Assembly (NCBI RefSeq): GCF_014236855.1
Contig: NZ_CP051261.1
Span: 2,976,001 to 3,040,000 of the forward strand
Reading direction: 5' to 3'
Source of the DNA: Xanthomonas sp. SI
GTDB lineage: Bacteria > Pseudomonadota > Gammaproteobacteria > Xanthomonadales > Xanthomonadaceae
DNA: 64,000 nt
Part shown: positions 1 to 8,623 of the stretch, piece after piece
Position numbering within the stretch: position 1 is the stretch's first letter
How the letters are laid out: each line of letters opens with the position of its first letter
Position numbers and translations under genes: made by a program
Notes under the pieces: model-generated
Told to the model about the DNA's origin: nothing
Seen by the model: only the letters and a program-made list of their open reading frames with translations
Databases searched by the model: none

Positions 1-2350
1 GGCCGCTGCCCATGCGGATCTCCGCCACCGCGGCCAGCGGCACCGGCCCGTAGCGGCCCGGCACGCGCAACTGGCCGATCAGCGCCGGATTGGCGAGGGT
101 GGATTCGGCGAAGCCGACCCGGATCGGGACCTGGCGGTCGGGCAGATTGAGCTTGGCCAGGCGCTGCTCGTAGTCGCCGGCGGTGGCGATGCGCGCGGCC
201 TCGGCGATGGTGGCCGTGGCTACGCCCATGTCCGCGGCCCGCGCGGGATCGGGGACGATCTGGATCTCCGGCCGCAGCAGCGACGCGGTGGAGGTGACGC
301 TGCCCAGTCCGGCGATGCCGCGCAGGTCGCGCTCCAGCGCGGTGGCGGCGTCCTGCAGGTGCTGCGGGTCGTCGCCGGCCAGGACCAGCTGCAACAGGTT
401 GCCCGGTTCCGAACTCACGTAGCTCACGCGCACGCCGGGCATGTCGGCCAGGCGCGCGCGCGCATCGCGCTCGAGCACGCGCTGGTCGCGCTCGCGGTGG
501 TCGGCGACGCCCCAGTCCAGCACCAGCGTGGCCTTGCGCGCCTCGCCCACGCCGGTGGCGTTCGGATCGCCGAGGTCGAGCACGCTGCCGACCGCGGTGT
601 AGACCTGCTTGAGTTCGGGAATGTCCTTGAGCAAGGCGCGCGCGCGCTCGGTCACGGCGACGGTTTCCTGCAGCCGGGTGCCGGGCGGCAATTCCAGGTT
701 CAAGTTGCTGCGGCCCAGGTCCGATTGCGGGATGAAGGTCGCCGGGATCAGCGGCACCAGCGCCAGCGAGGCGGCGAACAGGCCGGTGGCGATCCACAAG
801 GTGCGCGCGCGATGGCGCAGCGCCGCGTCGACCCAGCCCAGGTACCAGCGCATCAGCCGCGAATCGACCTGTTCTTCGCCGTGCGGCTTGAGCAGGTAGG
901 CGGCCATCATCGGCGTCAGCAGGCGCGCCACCAGCAGCGAGAACAGCACCGCGGTGGCCGCGGTCCAGCCGAATTCGCGAAAGAACTTGCCGGCGATGCC
1001 GGGCATGAACGCGACCGGCACGAACACCGCGGCCAGGGTCAGCGAGGTGGCGATCACCGCGTTGCCGATCTCGCCGGCGGCGTCGCGCGCCGCTTCCAGC
1101 GGCGGCTTGCCCATGCGCAGATGGCGCACGATGTTTTCGATTTCCACGATGGCGTCGTCGACCAGGATGCCGACCACCACCGACAGCGCCAGCAAGGTGA
1201 TCATGTTCAGGGTGAAACCGAACAGGTGCATCACCGCGAAGGTGGGAATGATCGACAGCGGCAGCGCCAGCGCGGAGACCCAGGTCGCGCGCCAGTTGCG
1301 CAGGAACAGCCACACCACCAGCAGCGCCAGCGCGGCGCCCTCGTAGAGCATGGTCATCGACGATTCGTAGGAGCGGTGGGTCTCGTCGATGGCGGTGGTG
1401 ACCAGGCGGAAATCGATTCCCGGATGCGCGGCCTTGATCTCGTCCAGCGCCTTGTGCACGCCCGCCTCCACCTTGATCTCGCTGGAGCCGCGGGTGCGCG
1501 ACATCGAGAAGGCGACCACGTCGCGCCCGTCCAGCAAGGCGGCTTCGGCGGGATCGGCGGCGGCGTCGGTGATCCGCGCCAGCGTGGACAAGCGCGCCGC
1601 GCGCCCGTCGGGCAGGCTGATCGAGAAATCGCGCAGAGCCTGCGCGTCGGCCACGGTGCCCAGGGTGCGGATGGTCTGCTGCGCACCGCCGAGTTCGGCC
1701 TTGCCGCCTGCCCGCTCCACCTGGATCTGCGCCAGCTGCTTGGACACGTCGCCGGCAGTGATGCCGAAGGCGAGCAAGGCGTTGGGATCCAGGTCCACGC
1801 GCACCTGGCGCTGCACGCCGCCCACGCGGGTGACCCGGGCCACGCCCGGTACCCCGTACATGGCGCGCGAGATCTCGCGATCGACGAACCAACTGGCTTC
1901 GTCGGGCGTCATCCGCGGCGCCACCAATGCGTAGGTCATCAGCGAGCCGCCGATGTCGACCTTGGAGATCACCGGTTCCTGGATGTCTTGCGGCAGGTCG
2001 GTGCGGATGCGCGTCACCGCATCGCGCGTGTCGTCCAGTGCGGTGGCCAGGTCGGCCTCGAGCTGGAATTCGATGGTGGTGGTGCTGACGCCTTCGCTGA
2101 CGGTGGACATCACCCGCTTGACGTTGGTCACGGTGGCCACGGAATCCTCGATCTTGCGCGTGACCTCGGCCTCCAGCTGGCTGGGCGAGGCGCCCGGCTG
2201 GGTGACCGTGACCGTGGTCATCGGGAAGGCGATGTCCGGGAAGCGCGCCACCGGCAATTGGTGGAAGCCCCACAGGCCGGCCACGCACAGCACGAAGAAG
2301 ATCAGGATCGCGGGCAGCGGGCGATTGATCGCCCAGGCGGAGATATTCAT
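1..2350 (-). CDS. RND efflux transporter permease, C-terminus beyond window
   Basis: Inner-membrane proton-driven RND pump of the hydrophobe/amphiphile type. The start is the ATG at 2348-2350 and the reading frame stays open to position 1, giving about 783 residues of an expected 1020-1050; the last membrane helices are missing. The N-terminus reads MNISAWAINRPLPAIL, the classic cytoplasmic end and first helix, followed by the porter domain. The TM4 proton-relay motif VDDAIVEIEN lies near residue 396, with both Asp present. The start overlaps the stop of the upstream adaptor by 4 nt (ATGA), so the two are translationally coupled. Together with the TetR gene at 3531-4229 this is a regulated efflux operon; an outer-membrane factor is not seen in the part inside the window. 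Substrate cannot be told from sequence. Confidence 0.93.
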   Translation of the reverse strand, partial: MNISAWAINRPLPAILIFFVLCVAGLWGFHQLPVARFPDIAFPMTTVTVTQPGASPSQLEAEVTRKIEDSVATVTNVKRVMSTVSEGVSTTTIEFQLEADLATALDDTRDAVTRIRTDLPQDIQEPVISKVDIGGSLMTYALVAPRMTPDEASWFVDREISRAMYGVPGVARVTRVGGVQRQVRVDLDPNALLAFGITAGDVSKQLAQIQVERAGGKAELGGAQQTIRTLGTVADAQALRDFSISLPDGRAARLSTLARITDAAADPAEAALLDGRDVVAFSMSRTRGSSEIKVEAGVHKALDEIKAAHPGIDFRLVTTAIDETHRSYESSMTMLYEGAALALLVVWLFLRNWRATWVSALALPLSIIPTFAVMHLFGFTLNMITLLALSVVVGILVDDAIVEIENIVRHLRMGKPPLEAARDAAGEIGNAVIATSLTLAAVFVPVAFMPGIAGKFFREFGWTAATAVLFSLLVARLLTPMMAAYLLKPHGEEQVDSRLMRWYLGWVDAALRHRARTLWIATGLFAASLALVPLIPATFIPQSDLGRSNLNLELPPGTRLQETVAVTERARALLKDIPELKQVYTAVGSVLDLGDPNATGVGEARKATLVLDWGVADHRERDQRVLERDARARLADMPGVRVSYVSSEPGNLLQLVLAGDDPQHLQDAATALERDLRGIAGLGSVTSTASLLRPEIQIVPDPARAADMGVATATIAEAARIATAGDYEQRLAKLNLPDRQVPIRVGFAESTLANPALIGQLRVPGRYGPVPLAAVAEIRMGSG

Positions 2351-3441
2351 CGCGCAGCCGCCTTCGCAGCGGCCACCACGCGCACGCGGTCGCCCTCGCC
2401 CAGGAAACCGGCGCCGTCCACCACCACCCGGTCGCCCTCCTTCAATCCTTCCAGGATCTCGGTACGCCCCTGCACGGTCTGGCCGCTGCGCACGCGCCGG
2501 CGCTGCGCGTGCTGCTTGGCATCCACGGTGAACACGTAGCTGTGCCCGTCGCGCTGCACGATCGCGGCGCTGGGGATGGTCAGCGCCCGGCCATCGCCGG
2601 TGACGATGCGTCCTTCCACGTAGATGCCCTGCTTGAGCGGGCCGGGCGCGGGCAGATCGGCATAGATCGTGCCGGTGCGCGTCTGCGCATCGACGCCGGG
2701 GCTGACCGCGCGGATGCGGCCGGCGATGGTCTGCCCGGCATACGGCAGTTCGACGCTGTTGCCGACGGCCACGCCGGCAAGCTGCGCCTCGGACAGTTCC
2801 GCGCGCCATTCCAGCCGGCCATCGCGAATCAAGCGCAGCAGTTCGTTGCCCGCCGCGACCACCTGCCCCGCCTGCACCAGGCGCTTGGAGATCACGCCGT
2901 CGGCGGGCGCGCGCAGTTGCGCGAAGTCGCGCTGCAGCTGCGCCGCCTGGCGCCTGGCGCGGGCGGTGGCGGTCTGCGCCTCGGCGTCCACGCGCGTGGC
3001 GCGCAATTCGTCCAGACTGCTGGCGCTGACCAGCCGCTCGGCCGCCAGTTTCGCGCCGCGCTCGTAGTTGAGCCGCGCCAGCTCCTGCGCGGTCTGCGCC
3101 TGGTGCAGCGCGGCGTCCGCCTGCGCCAGTTCGCTGTCCAGGGTGCGGTGGTCCAGTTCCAGCAACACCTGGTCCTGCTTGACCCATTCACCCACGTCCA
3201 CCTTCAACGCCGTCACCCGCTGGCCCGACAGTTCGACCCCGAGCTGCATTTCCTCGTAGGCCGCGACCGGGCCGGACACGACCACCGTGCGTGCCAGCGT
3301 CTGCGTCTGCGCGGCCGCCACGGTGACCGCAAGCGCGGACGCGGTGCCCGCCTCATCGGGTGTCTTGTCCGCGCCGCCGCAGGCCGACAGCAGCGCGCCG
3401 ATCAGGATCAGGGAAGAACAACGCAGGATGTGGATACGCAT
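2347..3441 (-). CDS. RND efflux periplasmic adaptor lipoprotein (HlyD/MFP family)
   Basis: Membrane-fusion protein linking the permease encoded next to it to an outer-membrane channel. From the ATG at 3439-3441 it starts MRIHILRC and has a hydrophobic stretch ending in the lipobox LLSAC, so it should be a lipid-anchored periplasmic protein of 364 aa. The order is: lipoyl-like half with GEWVKQDQVLLEL, a coiled-coil hairpin (about 95-160), the second lipoyl half, beta-barrel and membrane-proximal domains. An earlier in-frame ATG at 3532-3534 overlaps the TetR stop (ATGA) and would add 31 residues in front of the signal sequence; I prefer the internal start because it gives a clean lipoprotein signal. 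The 3' end overlaps the permease start. Confidence 0.9.
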   Translation of the reverse strand: MRIHILRCSSLILIGALLSACGGADKTPDEAGTASALAVTVAAAQTQTLARTVVVSGPVAAYEEMQLGVELSGQRVTALKVDVGEWVKQDQVLLELDHRTLDSELAQADAALHQAQTAQELARLNYERGAKLAAERLVSASSLDELRATRVDAEAQTATARARRQAAQLQRDFAQLRAPADGVISKRLVQAGQVVAAGNELLRLIRDGRLEWRAELSEAQLAGVAVGNSVELPYAGQTIAGRIRAVSPGVDAQTRTGTIYADLPAPGPLKQGIYVEGRIVTGDGRALTIPSAAIVQRDGHSYVFTVDAKQHAQRRRVRSGQTVQGRTEILEGLKEGDRVVVDGAGFLGEGDRVRVVAAAKAAAR

Positions 3442-3530
3442 GGAGGACGCCTGTAGCCCGCAGTGAACGGGCGCTGGAAGAGTGGACGCTGGCGATGGCT
3501 GGCGGGAGGGAAAGCGGGACGCGATGGCGG

Positions 3531-4229
3531 TCATGGCGCAGCGGCGGTCCGCGCCTGGGCAGGTAGGGCCCCTTGCTGGTCGCGTTGCGCGTCGGCCTGG
3601 GCCAGCCAGTGCTCGATGCCGTCCAGCATCAATCCCAGGCCCTGCTCGAAGCGCCGATCGAAATCCGGCTCGGTCATCAGATGCCTGGCCTGCCAGCAGT
3701 AGGGAAAACGCGCCTGGGACAGGGCCAGGAACGCCTTGCCCACGTCCTCGAGCTGGCGATAGTCGGGCATTGCCTGTTCCTCGATGACGAAGCCCATGAC
3801 GTAATAGGCCAGATCCATCGCCGCAGTGGCGGCGAAGCCGACCGGTGCGCCGGCCTCGGCCAATGCCTTGATCATCGCTTCGCCCAGGCGCAGCACGTTC
3901 TCGCTCGCGATGTAGGTGCCCGCATAGACGCGCGCGCCGTCGCGGTGCGCCTTGAAACCGGATCGGAGCTCATGTGCGATCTGCAGCAGGGTCGCCCGCC
4001 ACGGTTGATCGGCAGGAATGTCGCGGGCGACCTGTTCGATCAAGGCATCGGCCATGGCATCGACCAAAGCCTGCTTGCTCTTGAAGTGCCAATACAGCGA
4101 CGGCGCGCGGATGCCCAACTGGCAGGCCACCTTGCGCAGGCTCACGCCTTCGATGCCGGCTGCGTCCAGGAGCTGGAAGGCCGCGTGGACGATCTGTTCG
4201 CGCCCGAGGGGCTTGCGCATGCCTACCAT
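3531..4229 (-). CDS. TetR family transcriptional regulator of the adjacent RND operon
   Basis: DNA-binding repressor of 232 aa. An N-terminal helix-turn-helix (about residues 8-55, with GVSLRKVACQLGIRAPSLYWHF) is followed by an all-helical ligand domain that resembles the TetR C-terminal class (TetR_C). It is first in a minus-strand operon with the adaptor and permease. A pair of inverted repeats, TAACGCTGTTA and CTAACAGCGTTAG, starts at the first codon and continues upstream, so the protein probably represses its own operon. An alternative start at 4218-4220 (MRKPLGR) would move translation away from the first half-operator. Ligand unknown. Confidence 0.9.
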   Translation of the reverse strand: MVGMRKPLGREQIVHAAFQLLDAAGIEGVSLRKVACQLGIRAPSLYWHFKSKQALVDAMADALIEQVARDIPADQPWRATLLQIAHELRSGFKAHRDGARVYAGTYIASENVLRLGEAMIKALAEAGAPVGFAATAAMDLAYYVMGFVIEEQAMPDYRQLEDVGKAFLALSQARFPYCWQARHLMTEPDFDRRFEQGLGLMLDGIEHWLAQADAQRDQQGALPAQARTAAAP

Positions 4230-4262
4230 AACGCTGTTAGTTGGCGAAATCTAACAGCGTTA
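4229..4262. promoter_or_regulatory. Tandem palindromic operator for the TetR regulator
   Basis: TAACGCTGTTAG at 4229-4240 and its exact reverse complement CTAACAGCGTTA at 4251-4262 are separated by 10 bp. Each half is itself a short palindrome (TAAC-GCT-GTTA and CTAAC-AGC-GTTAG), which is the size expected for a TetR dimer site. The location at the 5' end of the tetR gene and just downstream of where its promoter must lie suits autorepression. The sequence is directly visible; the binding partner is inferred. Confidence 0.75.
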
Positions 4263-4330
4263 GGGTGGGTGGGCAAGTGTAGCTCTGGAACGGTCTTTCG
4301 ACCGCAGTGTCCGGGGCTGCCGAGTCCGAT

Positions 4331-5524
4331 TCATGCCCCCCGCGGCAACCGCACCCGCGCGCACAAGCCGCCGCCCTCGCGGTTGCCGAACTCCAGCGCG
4401 CCGCCATGGGCATGGCAGATCGCCGCGGCGATGGACAGGCCCAGGCCGCTGCCGCCCGAGTGCCGGGCACGCGAGTCCTCGGCGCGCCAGAAGCGATCGA
4501 CCATCCGCGACAACAGTTCGGGCGCCACGCCCGGTCCGCGATCGCTGACGCAGATCAGCACCTCGCTGGCCCCGGTGCTCACTTCGATCAGCAGGCGTTT
4601 GCCGGCCGCGGCATAGCGCAACGCGTTGTCGATCAGCACCGACAGCACCTGGCCGAGACGGTCGCGGTCGGCGCTGATCGACACGCCGCCCGGCACGCGC
4701 AATTCCACCTCCATCTGCGCAGCCTGCAGCGGCTGCGCCAGCCAGGCCAGGCGCTCGCGGATCAGCGCGTCGATCGGGAAGGTGTGCGGCTCCAGCATCA
4801 GCTGATTGGCGCGCGCCATCGACAACAAATGCAGGTCGCCGACCAGGCGATTGATCTGTTCCAGTTGCCGATGGACCATCTGCAGTTGCTCGTCGCTGCA
4901 CGGGAACACCTGGTCCAGCATGCCCTGCACCCGGCCCATCGCCGCGTTCAACGGCGTGCGCAGTTCGTGCGCCAGCATCGCGCTGGAATCGCGCACCTCG
5001 CGCTCGTATTGCTGCAGCTGCGCGGTCATGCTGTTGAAGTCCATCGCGAAGCTGGCCAGTTCGTCCGGCGCGGAAGGGATTACCTTGGCGCGCGCGGAAA
5101 AGTCGCCATCGCTGATGCGCCGGGCCGCCTCCGCCACATTGGAGAACTGGCGCGACAACGGCCGCGACGCGAGCAGTCCGCACACGACGATGACCGGGAT
5201 CGAGGCAATCAACAAGGCCGCCAGCAGCAACCAGTCGCGATTGGCCAATCCCGGCAGGAAATCGGCGACGTCGTAATAGCGCTCGAACAGTTGCCACAGG
5301 CGCTGTGCATTGCTGTGCGGGTCCTCGCGCAGCGCCAGCATCTCCTGTCGCGCCGCCGGCGGCAGCTTGTACAGGGTCGCAATATCCCAGATCGCAAAAC
5401 GCAGCCACATGCCGAATGCGATCACCAGCACCGTGAACACCGCCAACGCACTCATGCGCAGGCCAACCCATTGCCACAGCGGCGCGTGCGCGTGACGCCG
5501 CGCGAATGGCCACTGCCATTTCAT
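4331..5524 (-). CDS. Sensor histidine kinase of two-component system
   Basis: Membrane sensor kinase of 397 aa. Two predicted membrane helices (about residues 24-45 and 97-119) bracket a short periplasmic loop of roughly 50 residues, followed by a HAMP linker (120-172), the HisKA domain with AHELRTPLN (phospho-accepting His about 186) and an HATPase domain with DNALRYA, DRGPGVAPE and GGSGLGLSI motifs. The start overlaps the stop of the response regulator upstream (ATGA), so the pair is one transcription unit. It diverges from the efflux/MipA operon beginning at 6325, which it probably controls. The arrangement resembles BaeSR/CpxAR-type envelope sensors, but the small sensor loop gives no clue to the signal. 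Confidence 0.93.
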   Translation of the reverse strand: MKWQWPFARRHAHAPLWQWVGLRMSALAVFTVLVIAFGMWLRFAIWDIATLYKLPPAARQEMLALREDPHSNAQRLWQLFERYYDVADFLPGLANRDWLLLAALLIASIPVIVVCGLLASRPLSRQFSNVAEAARRISDGDFSARAKVIPSAPDELASFAMDFNSMTAQLQQYEREVRDSSAMLAHELRTPLNAAMGRVQGMLDQVFPCSDEQLQMVHRQLEQINRLVGDLHLLSMARANQLMLEPHTFPIDALIRERLAWLAQPLQAAQMEVELRVPGGVSISADRDRLGQVLSVLIDNALRYAAAGKRLLIEVSTGASEVLICVSDRGPGVAPELLSRMVDRFWRAEDSRARHSGGSGLGLSIAAAICHAHGGALEFGNREGGGLCARVRLPRGA

Positions 5525-6210
5525 CGGAAGCGGTAGCCGATCGCGCGCACCGTCACCAGCACATCGGTGATGCGCTCGCCTTCCAGTTTCTTGCGCAGGT
5601 TGTGCACGTGGGCGTCCACCACCCGCTCCAGCGCGTCGCTTTCCGGCAGGCAGATTTCCAGCAGCTCGCTGCGCGTATAGGCCTTGAACGGCGTCTTCAG
5701 CAAGGTGGCCAGGATGTTGAATTCGGTCGGGGTCAGATCCAGCGGCACGTCGTTGCCGTCGGCGTCCTGCACCGTGGCCATCACCGCGTTGGTGTCGACG
5801 GTGAGCCGCTCGTACTTCAGCGGCTCCTCGCTCGCCCTGGCCGGCCCGGCGCGGCGCAGCACCGCGTACACGCGCGCGACCACTTCCTTCGGGCTGTAGG
5901 GTTTGACCACGTAGTCGTCGGCACCGTAGCGCAGCGCGCCGAGCTTTTCCGGCTCGTCACCCATCGCGGTCACCATGATCACCGGCGTGTCGCTGCTGCG
6001 GCGGATCGTCGACAGCACCTCGGTCCCGCTCAGCTTGGGCAGCATCACGTCCAGCAGCACCAGGTCCGGTTTCCACTGCGCGTGCAGCTGGATCGCGCGC
6101 GCGCCGTCGCTGGCGATGGCGACGTCGAATCCGTCGCGGCGCAGATAGGCCTCGAGGATGCTGGCGCTGTCGGCGTCGTCCTCGACGACAAGAATCTTCT
6201 TGGAACTCAT
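5521..6210 (-). CDS. OmpR/PhoB-family response regulator
   Basis: Cytoplasmic response regulator of 229 aa with an N-terminal receiver (acidic pair near residues 10-13, phospho-acceptor Asp54 in LLDVMLP, conserved Lys103 in VVKPYSP) and a C-terminal winged-helix domain (LTPTEFNILATLL, VDAHVHNLRKKL, TVRAIGYRF). It is coupled by a 4-nt overlap to the sensor kinase at 4331-5524. The gene lies head to head with the outer-membrane factor at 6325, and the 114-bp gap contains an AATCTT-G-AAGATT palindrome that could be its binding site. Confidence 0.94.
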   Translation of the reverse strand: MSSKKILVVEDDADSASILEAYLRRDGFDVAIASDGARAIQLHAQWKPDLVLLDVMLPKLSGTEVLSTIRRSSDTPVIMVTAMGDEPEKLGALRYGADDYVVKPYSPKEVVARVYAVLRRAGPARASEEPLKYERLTVDTNAVMATVQDADGNDVPLDLTPTEFNILATLLKTPFKAYTRSELLEICLPESDALERVVDAHVHNLRKKLEGERITDVLVTVRAIGYRFR

Positions 6211-6243
6211 GCCCTGTGCCGCCCTTGTCGCGCGTCTTGACGA

Positions 6244-6256
6244 AATCTTGAAGATT
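6244..6256. promoter_or_regulatory. Palindrome in divergent promoter region
   Basis: AATCTT-G-AAGATT is a perfect 6-bp inverted repeat in the short gap between the response-regulator gene and the outer-membrane-factor gene. It may be the binding site of the divergently encoded regulator, although OmpR-type proteins more often use direct repeats. Only the symmetry is seen. Confidence 0.35.
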
Positions 6257-6324
6257 CCTAAAAGCCAGCTTGAACTTGCCGGCCGACTCTATCACTCGAG
6301 ATTGGCCACCCCCGACTGACCCCC

Positions 6325-7782
6325 ATGATTGTATCGTCCGCAGGCAAGCGTCCGTACCGCCCTCGCCTCCTTGTCGCCGCGCTGGCGGTGCTGCTCGGCG
6401 GCTGCTCGCTGGCGCCGGTCTACGAGCGCCCGCAGGCCACCGTGCCGAGCACGCTGGGCGGCGCAGCGGCGCCGCCGCTGCCGCAGGCGAACACGGCTTC
6501 CTCGATAGCGCTGTCCGAGCAGGAACAGCGGTTCCTGCGTGCATTCTCGCCGGACCACGACCTCGCGCCGCTGCTGCAGCAGGCGCTGGCGCACAATCCG
6601 GATTTCCGCAACACCGTCCTGCAAGTGCAGCAGGCCCGCGCGCAGTACCGGATCGAGCGCGCACAGCAGTTGCCGCAGATCGGCATCGATGCGCAGCAGG
6701 CCCGGCAGAGCTACGACGATCCGCGGCAGCAGGAGCGCTACGGGCAGAAGCTGGTCACCGCAGCGGTCGGCATCGACGATTTCGAGTTTGATCTGTTCGG
6801 CAAGCTGGCCTCCTTGTCCGCTGCCGCGCAGCAGCGCTACCTTGCATCAAGCGCCGGCCAGCAGGCCGCGCGTGGCGCACTGGTCGCCGAGGTGCTGCGT
6901 ACCTATACGCTGGAACGCGCCGCCGCCCAGGCGCAGGCGCGTTTCCAGGCCATCGCCGACGACAGCGGCGCGCTGTTGGCATTCGCCGACGACCAGCACG
7001 ATGTCGGGCTGATCTCCACCGACGCGCTCGATCGCCAGCGCCATCAGACCGACCAGGCCCGGGTCCGTGCCCTGCAGGCGGCCAGCGACCATGCCGCCGC
7101 GCGCCGCGCGCTACAACTGGTCGCCGGCTACGATGCGCCAGCCAGCACCGGCGCTATCGAAGAGTTGCTGCCGGCCGATGCAGGCAGTATGGCGCTGCGC
7201 GATCTGGACTCGGCGGTGTTGCTGCAGCGTCCGGACATCCAGCAGGCCGAAGCCGAGTTGCGCGCGCGCAATGCCGACATCGGCGCCGCGCGTGCCGCGT
7301 TCTTCCCGTCGATCAAGCTCAGCACCTCGCTGGGAACCGCCAGCGACGTGCTCAGCGGCCTGTTCGCCGCCGGCAGCCGCACCTGGAGTTTCGTTCCGCA
7401 ACTGACCATGCCGATCTTCGACTTCGGCCGCAACCGCGCCAACCTGGACATCGCACAGCTGCGCAAGCAGGCCGGCGTCGCCGACTACGAGAAGGCGATC
7501 GAATCCGCGTTCCGCGAGGTAGCCGATGCGCTCGACGCCGGCCCGGCCCTGCTGCAACGCGAACAGCGCGAGCGGGCCAACAGTGAACGCGAACGGCAAC
7601 GCATCCAACGCATGGACCGGCGCGTCGCGCAGGGCCTGCAGGATCGCCCCGCCCTGCTCGGCGAACGCATCGCCGCCGAGCAGGCCGCACTGGATCACCT
7701 GCAGGCCCGCCAGGAGCTGATCCTCAACCGCATCGCGCTGTTCCGCGCTTTCTATGGCGTGCAACTGCTGCACGCCTCCTGA
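6325..7782 (+). CDS. Outer-membrane efflux factor (NodT/TolC-like lipoprotein)
   Basis: Outer-membrane channel of a tripartite pump, 485 aa. The signal peptide ends in the lipobox LGGC (about residue 27), after which SLAPVYERP matches the conserved start of NodT-type factors. Two outer-membrane-efflux-protein repeats follow, with long helical hairpins; LQRPDIQQAEAELRARNADIGAARAAFFP is represented by its core RPDIQQAEAEL around residue 300. It is the first gene of a plus-strand operon with the MipA-like protein, adaptor, RND permease and hydrolase, and is divergent from the two-component genes. Confidence 0.93.
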   Translation: MIVSSAGKRPYRPRLLVAALAVLLGGCSLAPVYERPQATVPSTLGGAAAPPLPQANTASSIALSEQEQRFLRAFSPDHDLAPLLQQALAHNPDFRNTVLQVQQARAQYRIERAQQLPQIGIDAQQARQSYDDPRQQERYGQKLVTAAVGIDDFEFDLFGKLASLSAAAQQRYLASSAGQQAARGALVAEVLRTYTLERAAAQAQARFQAIADDSGALLAFADDQHDVGLISTDALDRQRHQTDQARVRALQAASDHAAARRALQLVAGYDAPASTGAIEELLPADAGSMALRDLDSAVLLQRPDIQQAEAELRARNADIGAARAAFFPSIKLSTSLGTASDVLSGLFAAGSRTWSFVPQLTMPIFDFGRNRANLDIAQLRKQAGVADYEKAIESAFREVADALDAGPALLQREQRERANSERERQRIQRMDRRVAQGLQDRPALLGERIAAEQAALDHLQARQELILNRIALFRAFYGVQLLHAS

Positions 7783-7806
7783 TCCCCCACGTCGAAGAGA
7801 CCGCTC

Positions 7807-8610
7807 ATGAAAACCATCGCCTTGCTCCCGCTCCTGGCCTGCGCCGTATCGCCGCTGGTGGCCAACGCCGCCGATGCGGACGCCTCCGGCTTCCGCCTGT
7901 TCGGCCACCAGACCGAACTCAGCATCGGCGCCGCCGCAGTGGCGGCGCCGCGCTACTTCGGCTCCAGGGACGACCGCGTGCAATTCACCCCCGTGCTCGC
8001 GGCCCAGAGCGGCCTGCTGTTCTTCGACAGCGTGCGTGGCCTCGGCGCGCAATTCCAGAGCGATGGCGGCTTCTACGTCAGCCAGTCGTTCGGCTACGAC
8101 CTGGGCCGACTGGACCGCAACAGCAGCTGGCGCCCGGGTTCCAGGACCCTGGCCGGCATGGGCGACGTGCCCGGGTCGATCACCAGCCGCAGCATGATCG
8201 CGCAGCAGTTCACCTCGTATCTGATGCTGGACGCCGAAGCCGAGTTCGCCTTGAAGGACGGTGCGCGCCGCAACAACTATCGCGCCGGCGCCAAGTTCAC
8301 CCTGCTGCAGAACGACCGCGACACGCTGACCATGAACCTGGACGCGCACTGGGGCGATCGCCGCTACAACCAGGCCTATTTCGGGGTCACCGATGCGCAG
8401 AGCGCACGCAGCGGGTTTGCCGCCTACCGCACCGGCTCCGGGCTGTACGCCTATTCGGTCGCCGCCAACTGGGACCATGCGCTGTCCAGGCACTGGAGCA
8501 CCTCGCTGACCGTCGCCGGCACGCGCTATGTGGACAACGCCGACGGCAGCCCGATCGTGCAGCGCCGCGCCTTCGCCAGCGCCATCGGCGCCGTGACCTA
8601 CACCTTCTGA
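7807..8610 (+). CDS. MipA/OmpV-family outer-membrane protein
   Basis: Protein of 267 aa with an N-terminal signal peptide (cleavage after about residue 22, VANAAD) and repeated short aromatic-rich strands ending in the C-terminal ...VTYTF, as expected for an outer-membrane beta-barrel. The YFGSRDDRVQFTPV region near residue 50 is typical of the MipA/OmpV family, which includes a scaffold protein for lytic transglycosylases. It lies 24 nt after the outer-membrane factor and 13 nt before the adaptor, so it is part of the efflux operon and hints at a role in envelope maintenance along with export. Confidence 0.87.
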   Translation: MKTIALLPLLACAVSPLVANAADADASGFRLFGHQTELSIGAAAVAAPRYFGSRDDRVQFTPVLAAQSGLLFFDSVRGLGAQFQSDGGFYVSQSFGYDLGRLDRNSSWRPGSRTLAGMGDVPGSITSRSMIAQQFTSYLMLDAEAEFALKDGARRNNYRAGAKFTLLQNDRDTLTMNLDAHWGDRRYNQAYFGVTDAQSARSGFAAYRTGSGLYAYSVAANWDHALSRHWSTSLTVAGTRYVDNADGSPIVQRRAFASAIGAVTYTF

Positions 8611-8623
8611 CCCGCCACATAGA

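Noticed and set aside
359..2539. 726-codon plus-strand open frame opposite the left-edge permease
   Set aside because: Antisense shadow; the minus strand encodes a clear RND permease reaching the window edge.
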